Below are positions 18,149 through 21,430 of a stretch of 21,430 nucleotides of DNA, piece by piece. The stretch lies in contig DATLED010000090.1 of the NCBI GenBank assembly GCA_035525495.1, positions 1-21,430 on the forward strand, given 5' to 3'. The translations under genes and the position numbers were made by a program. The notes under the pieces were generated by a model. It was given only the letters and a program-made list of their open reading frames with translations. It had not been told where the DNA came from and ran no database searches. Source of the stretch: DATLED01 sp035525495. Lineage in GTDB: Bacteria; Actinomycetota; Acidimicrobiia; Acidimicrobiales; CADCTF01. Positions within the stretch are counted from its first letter, which is position 1, and each line of letters begins with the position of its first letter.

Positions 18149-18823
18149 ATGCACATCATCGTCCTCGGGTGCGGACGGGTCGGCTCTCGACTGGCGATGG
18201 CGCTGGAGTCGGAGAGCCACACGGTCGCGGTGGTCGACCGCGACCGTGACGCCTTCCGCCGGCTGCCCGAGCGCTTCACGGGTCGGGCGGTCCTGGGCGG
18301 TGTCATCAGCCGCTCGGTGCTGGAGCAAGCGGGGATCGCCGACGCCGGCGCGGTCGCGGCGGTCACCTCCGGCGACAACTCGAACATCGTCGCCGCCAGG
18401 ATCGCGCGGGAGACCTACGGCATCGAATCTGTCGTCGCCCGCATCAAGGACCCGAAGCGCGCCGCCATCTACCAGCGCCTCGGCATCCCGACGGTCGCGA
18501 CCGTCACGTGGACCACCGACCAGGTCATGCGCCGGCTGTTCCCGACGACGACGTCGGTCGACTGGACGCACCCGTCGGGCAGCTTCCACCTCTTCGAGCG
18601 CGACCTCCCGGCAGCATGGACCGGCAGGGAGCTCGATGCGCTGCGAGGGACCGGCAAGGACGGCGACCGCTTCCGCCTCGTCGCCGTGACCCGTGCGGGT
18701 GAGGCCCGGATGGCGGCGCCCGGGTTGGTCGGCGAGGAAGGGGACCTGCTCCACCTCCTCGTGCACGAGGATGCGGCCACGGAGCTCGAGGAGCTCCTGA
18801 CCAACGGAGAGGGACGCGCATGA
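18149..18823 (+). CDS. ceoB: TrkA/RCK potassium-channel regulatory protein, first of a pair (CeoB-like)
   Basis: A 224-residue cytoplasmic RCK protein. An N-terminal NAD-binding domain (MHIIVLGCGRVGSRLA, GxGxxG at 7-12, acidic D30 ending strand 2) covers about 1-125. The second part (about 135-220) fits an RCK_C ligand-binding domain. RCK subunits bind NAD(H) or nucleotides and gate potassium transporters at the membrane. The ATG at 18149 starts the first beta strand; an earlier in-frame ATG at 18110 would add 13 polar residues and overlap the promoter. Its stop overlaps the next gene's ATG by 4 bases. The two-gene arrangement matches mycobacterial CeoB/CeoC. The divergent kup gene strengthens a role in potassium uptake. 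Confidence 0.9.
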   Translation: MHIIVLGCGRVGSRLAMALESESHTVAVVDRDRDAFRRLPERFTGRAVLGGVISRSVLEQAGIADAGAVAAVTSGDNSNIVAARIARETYGIESVVARIKDPKRAAIYQRLGIPTVATVTWTTDQVMRRLFPTTTSVDWTHPSGSFHLFERDLPAAWTGRELDALRGTGKDGDRFRLVAVTRAGEARMAAPGLVGEEGDLLHLLVHEDAATELEELLTNGEGRA

Positions 18824-19500
18824 AGGTCGTGATCGCCGGAGCCGGCGCCGTGGGGACGTTCGTCGCCTCCGACCTCAAGGCGGCGAACCACGAGGTCCTC
18901 GTCATCGAACGGAACGCTGACCTCGTCGCCCGCCTCCGACCCTCGAGCGACGTCGACCTGTTCCTCGGCGACGCCTGCGAGGTCGCCGACCTCGACGAGG
19001 TGGGCATCGGCGATGCCGACGTGATGGTCGCGGCGACCGGCGAGGATCAGGTCAACCTCGTGATCTCCCTGCTGGCCAAGCAGGAGTTCGCGGTGCCGCG
19101 CGTCGTCGCCCGCATCAACGAGCCGCGGAACAAGTGGCTGTTCAACGAGTCGTGGGGGGTCGATGTCTCGGTGTCGACACCCCACCTCCTGACCGCGCTC
19201 ATCGAGGAAGCAGTGTCCGTCGGGTCGCTCGTGCGCCTCCTCGAGTTCGAGGGCGGCGAGGCGCAGCTGATCGAGGTGACGCTGGCCGAGGACTCGCCGG
19301 CCAAGGACCGGACGATCATGGACCTCGACGTTCCCCGTGACGCGACGATCGTCGCCATCCTGCGGGGTGGCCAGGTCGTGGTGCCGCGTGGCGACACGCT
19401 CCTCCACGGCGGCGACGAGGTGCTGGCGCTGACGACTCGGGACTCGGAGGACGCCGTCAAGCGCATCCTCATCGGCGGGGCCGACGAGGTCAGGTCATGA
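18820..19500 (+). CDS. ceoC: TrkA/RCK potassium-channel regulatory protein, second of a pair (CeoC-like)
   Basis: A 226-residue RCK protein with its own Rossmann motif (MKVVIAGAGAVGTFVA, GxGxxG at 7-12, acidic E30) and a C-terminal RCK_C domain (about 138-221; GDTLLHGGDEVLALT near its end). Translation is coupled to ceoB through an ATGA overlap, so the two probably form hetero-oligomers. Other conserved RCK positions are ATGEDQVNL and ARINEPRNKWLF. The last codons overlap the end of the convergent anti-sigma kinase gene by 6 bases at TCATGA. No membrane segment is present; it must act with a transporter, and Kup is the only one in the window. Confidence 0.92.
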   Translation: MKVVIAGAGAVGTFVASDLKAANHEVLVIERNADLVARLRPSSDVDLFLGDACEVADLDEVGIGDADVMVAATGEDQVNLVISLLAKQEFAVPRVVARINEPRNKWLFNESWGVDVSVSTPHLLTALIEEAVSVGSLVRLLEFEGGEAQLIEVTLAEDSPAKDRTIMDLDVPRDATIVAILRGGQVVVPRGDTLLHGGDEVLALTTRDSEDAVKRILIGGADEVRS

Positions 19501-20016
19501 AGGGGGCTCGTCCGCCCCGCCGTTGAGCTCCCGCTCGATGCTGTCGAGATCGATGTCGTCGAGATCGATGTCGTCGTCGGCCATCGGGTCGACGGGGAGG
19601 CACCGCATCACGAGCGACACCTTCGTGCCGTCACCCGACGAGTCGATCTCGACCTCGTCGACGAGCGTGCGGATCAGGGGGATGCCGAGACCACGCTCGA
19701 AGTTGAGCCGTTCGGGATCGGTGACCGGTGGGTGTTCGGGGAGCGAGTCGGGGTCGAAGCCCTCGCCGCGGTCCTCGATCTCGATCTGCAGGCGGTCGTC
19801 GAACTCGGTGCAGCGAACGACGACGCTGTCATGCGTCTCCGCCGAGTGGTGGGCCTCGATGGCATTCGTGCACGCCTCCGAGACCGCGACCTTCAGGTCG
19901 TCGACGCGGTCATCGGCGAGGTCGCGGCGGGTGGACGCGAGCGACGACACCACCAGCCGGGCCAGCGCGACGTACTCGGGGCGCGCCGGGATCTCGAGCT
20001 CGATGGCCGAACCCAC
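19495..20016 (-). CDS. RsbW/SpoIIAB-like anti-sigma serine kinase (HATPase_c_2)
   Basis: A 173-residue GHKL-fold protein. The ATP site is visible: N-box EACTNAIEAHH (47-57, N51), G1 box DRGEGFD (82-88) and G2 box RGLGIPL (108-114). Such kinases hold a sigma factor inactive and phosphorylate a STAS antagonist. The preferred target here is the upstream-encoded STAS protein, 18 bases away in the same operon. The start is GTG at 20016, with no strong ribosome-binding site, suggesting coupling. The C-terminus is an unusual acidic tail with DIDLD twice (149-158) from a 15-base tandem duplication. In Streptomyces the gene after bldG (SCO3548) is of this type. Which sigma factor it binds is unknown. 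Confidence 0.88.
   Translation of the reverse strand: MGSAIELEIPARPEYVALARLVVSSLASTRRDLADDRVDDLKVAVSEACTNAIEAHHSAETHDSVVVRCTEFDDRLQIEIEDRGEGFDPDSLPEHPPVTDPERLNFERGLGIPLIRTLVDEVEIDSSGDGTKVSLVMRCLPVDPMADDDIDLDDIDLDSIERELNGGADEPPS
19543..19572 (-). repeat. Exact 15-base tandem duplication in the kinase tail
   Basis: Two identical 15-base units encode DIDLD-DIDLD at residues 149-158 of the anti-sigma kinase. Exact identity suggests recent slippage duplication, and the unit number could vary between strains. Confidence 0.85.
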
Positions 20017-20034
20017 GAGGGAGGCGGTCGTCCG

Positions 20035-20370
20035 CTACTCGGCGACGGCGGCGTCGACGGTGTCGTGGATCGAGAAGACCTTGGTGAGGCCCGTGATCTC
20101 GAACACCTTCAAGATGCGGTGCTGCGTGCAGACGAGGCTGAGGTCGCCGTTGTGGCTGCGCACCCGCTTCAAGCCTCCGACGAGGACGCCGAGGCCGGTG
20201 GAGTCGAGGAACTCCACGCCTTCGAGGTTGACGACGATGCGGTGCTTGCCCTGCGTGACGAGCTCGACGAGCTTCTCCCGGAGACGGGGCGCCGTGTAGA
20301 CGTCGACTTCTCCTTTGACGGCCAGCACGGCGACACCGTTCTGCTCGGTGACGTCGAGATCCAGTTCCAT
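20035..20370 (-). CDS. bldG: BldG-like STAS anti-anti-sigma factor
   Basis: A 111-residue single STAS domain. It binds the partner kinase and thereby frees a sigma factor, and is switched off when phosphorylated on a conserved serine. The site is FLDSTGLGVLVGG with S57, the same number as the phosphorylated serine reported for Streptomyces BldG. Long stretches are BldG-like from memory (EVDVYTAPRLREKLVELV, ITGLTKVFSIH). The ATG at 20370 has a good AGGAG/GGAG ribosome-binding site; the open frame to 20469 adds a Cys/Arg-rich stretch that is not STAS and covers the promoter. It is first in the operon with the kinase gene. The orthology claim rests on sequence resemblance and on the neighbouring helicase, hppA and topA. 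Confidence 0.9.
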   Translation of the reverse strand: MELDLDVTEQNGVAVLAVKGEVDVYTAPRLREKLVELVTQGKHRIVVNLEGVEFLDSTGLGVLVGGLKRVRSHNGDLSLVCTQHRILKVFEITGLTKVFSIHDTVDAAVAE

Positions 20371-20439
20371 CGCTCCACTCCTCGTCTGAGGCTGACAACA
20401 GCGGCGCACGGCGTACGCACACCACCAACAGCGCTGCGC

Positions 20440-20469
20440 AACGTAGTACCCCCCTCGCCGTACTGTCAT
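20440..20469 (-). promoter_or_regulatory. Probable promoter of the bldG-like operon
   Basis: On the minus strand: ATGACA (20469-20464), an 18-base spacer, then TACGTT (20445-20440), fitting TAnnnT. It would give a leader of about 60 bases carrying the AGGAG ribosome-binding site before the ATG at 20370. The -35 box overlaps a plus-strand TACTGT (20461-20466) that could serve as the -10 box of the helicase gene. Confidence 0.4.
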
Positions 20470-20473
20470 ACCT

Positions 20474-21430
20474 GTGCCGTCGGACTCGTTCGAGCTGCTC
20501 CTCGGCTCGATGTCGTGGCAGGACCAGTTGGTTCACATCGAACGGCTCCCGGCGCGACCCGCGGAGCACGCGGCGCCGCGACGGCCGCTCCACCCGCTGC
20601 TGTCCGAACGGCTCCCCCCGTTGTTCACGCATCAGGCCGAGGCGATCGATCTCGCCCGCGCCGGACGGTCCGTCGCCGTCGCCACCGGGACCGGCTCGGG
20701 CAAGTCGCTGTGCTTCCAGGCGCCGATCGCCGAAGCCGTGCTGGCGTCCCCGACGGAGTCGACGGCACTGCTGCTGTACCCGACGAAGGCGCTGGGCCAC
20801 GACCAGCTGCGTTCGATCGCCGCCCTCGACGTCCCCGGCCTCGTCGCCGCGACCTACGACGGCGACACCGACCCCGACACGAGGGGGTGGGTCCGGCGTC
20901 ACGCCAACGTCGTCCTGACCAACCCGGACATGCTCCACGCCGGGATCCTGCCGAACCACGGGCGATGGCAGACCTTCCTCATGCGGCTGAAGTACGTCGT
21001 CCTCGACGAGCTCCACACGCTGCGGGGGATCTTCGGCACCCACGTCGCCCACCTCGTCCGCCGCCTGCGGCGCCTCTGTCACCTGTACGGCTCGAACCCG
21101 ACGTTCATCCTCGGCTCGGCCACGGTGGGCGAGCCCGGCAAGCTGGCCTCGGCGGTGTGCGGCGTGCCGGTCACCGAGGTCCTCGACGACGGGTCGCCTC
21201 GCGGCGAACGCCTCTTCGCCCTCTGGAACCCACCGCTCCTGGACCAGCGCGGGCCAGGTGGCCGGGCGCGGGGCTCGGGCAACGTCGAGGCGGCGACGAT
21301 CCTCGCCGCCCTCGTCCAACGGTCGTACCGCGGGATCGCGTTCACCCGCAGCCGGAAGGGCGCCGAGCTGGTCGCCGCGCGTGCCCGCGACCAGCTGCCG
21401 CCCGACCTCGCCCCCTCGGTGCGGCCGTAC
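20474..21430 (+). CDS. MrfA/SftH-type DEAD/DEAH-box helicase, N-terminal part (cut by window edge)
   Basis: The first 319 residues of a superfamily 2 helicase of the YprA/MrfA (Bacillus) and SftH/Rv3649 (Mycobacterium) type, ATP-dependent DNA helicases connected with DNA repair. Visible motifs are HQ at 53-54, Walker A TGTGSGKS (71-78, K77), motif Ia YPTKAL (102-107), NPDML (150-154), motif II DELH (168-171) and motif III SAT (205-207). The beginning of the second RecA domain (FTRSRKGAEL) comes just before the edge. The N-terminal block QLVHIERLPARPA is typical of this group. The start is taken as GTG at 20474, 7 bases after a TACTGT box, so it is possibly leaderless; ATG at 20510 is the alternative. 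The C-terminal DUF1998-type zinc region lies outside the window. Confidence 0.9.
   Translation, partial: MPSDSFELLLGSMSWQDQLVHIERLPARPAEHAAPRRPLHPLLSERLPPLFTHQAEAIDLARAGRSVAVATGTGSGKSLCFQAPIAEAVLASPTESTALLLYPTKALGHDQLRSIAALDVPGLVAATYDGDTDPDTRGWVRRHANVVLTNPDMLHAGILPNHGRWQTFLMRLKYVVLDELHTLRGIFGTHVAHLVRRLRRLCHLYGSNPTFILGSATVGEPGKLASAVCGVPVTEVLDDGSPRGERLFALWNPPLLDQRGPGGRARGSGNVEAATILAALVQRSYRGIAFTRSRKGAELVAARARDQLPPDLAPSVRPY

Noticed and set aside
16162..18249. A 695-codon plus-strand open frame opposite kup
   Set aside because: It is antisense to a clear Kup transporter and encodes a charged low-complexity product.

Overview
The window is a gene-dense, very GC-rich stretch of bacterial chromosome. 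Gene content and order point to an actinomycete in the broad sense (Actinomycetota). A deep-branching group such as Acidimicrobiia is my best guess, but no rRNA or other phylogenetic marker is present to prove it. The main argument is the set topA, hppA, a BldG-like anti-anti-sigma factor with its anti-sigma kinase, and an MrfA/SftH-type helicase. From memory this recalls the bldG neighbourhood of Streptomyces and, in part, the topA / adenylate cyclase / Rv3649 region of Mycobacterium. No tRNA, rRNA, CRISPR array, insertion sequence or phage gene was seen.

Layout from left to right: the N-terminal 419 residues of DNA topoisomerase I (minus, cut by the left edge); a small DedA-family membrane protein (plus, probably leaderless); a large two-gene minus-strand operon (11304 to 2014) encoding first a 1822-residue secreted multidomain protein with a gingipain-like C25 cysteine peptidase domain, then a 1273-residue cyclase/ATPase/TPR protein built like mammalian soluble adenylyl cyclase, with TAG and ATG directly abutting; a hairpin terminator; a minus-strand pair made of a DtxR-family regulator and the proton-pumping pyrophosphatase hppA, overlapping by 4 bases; a divergent glucose-6-phosphate dehydrogenase; a Kup potassium transporter (minus); a divergent ceoB-ceoC pair of TrkA/RCK proteins; a BldG-like STAS protein plus an RsbW-like kinase (minus); and the first 319 residues of an MrfA-type DEAD/DEAH helicase (plus, cut by the right edge).

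Functional grouping: kup and ceoB-ceoC form a potassium-uptake group. hppA is a membrane energiser that uses pyrophosphate and is linked to a metalloregulator-like protein. The STAS/kinase pair is a partner-switching module for sigma-factor control. The most unusual unit is the secreted protease and sAC-like cyclase operon. The protease carries an exactly repeated decapeptide, GLDSLNILGS, at two distant sites (four copies) whose codons differ while the peptide stays identical. Several genes appear to be leaderless, with promoter-like hexamers placed so that transcription would begin at or just before the start codon.
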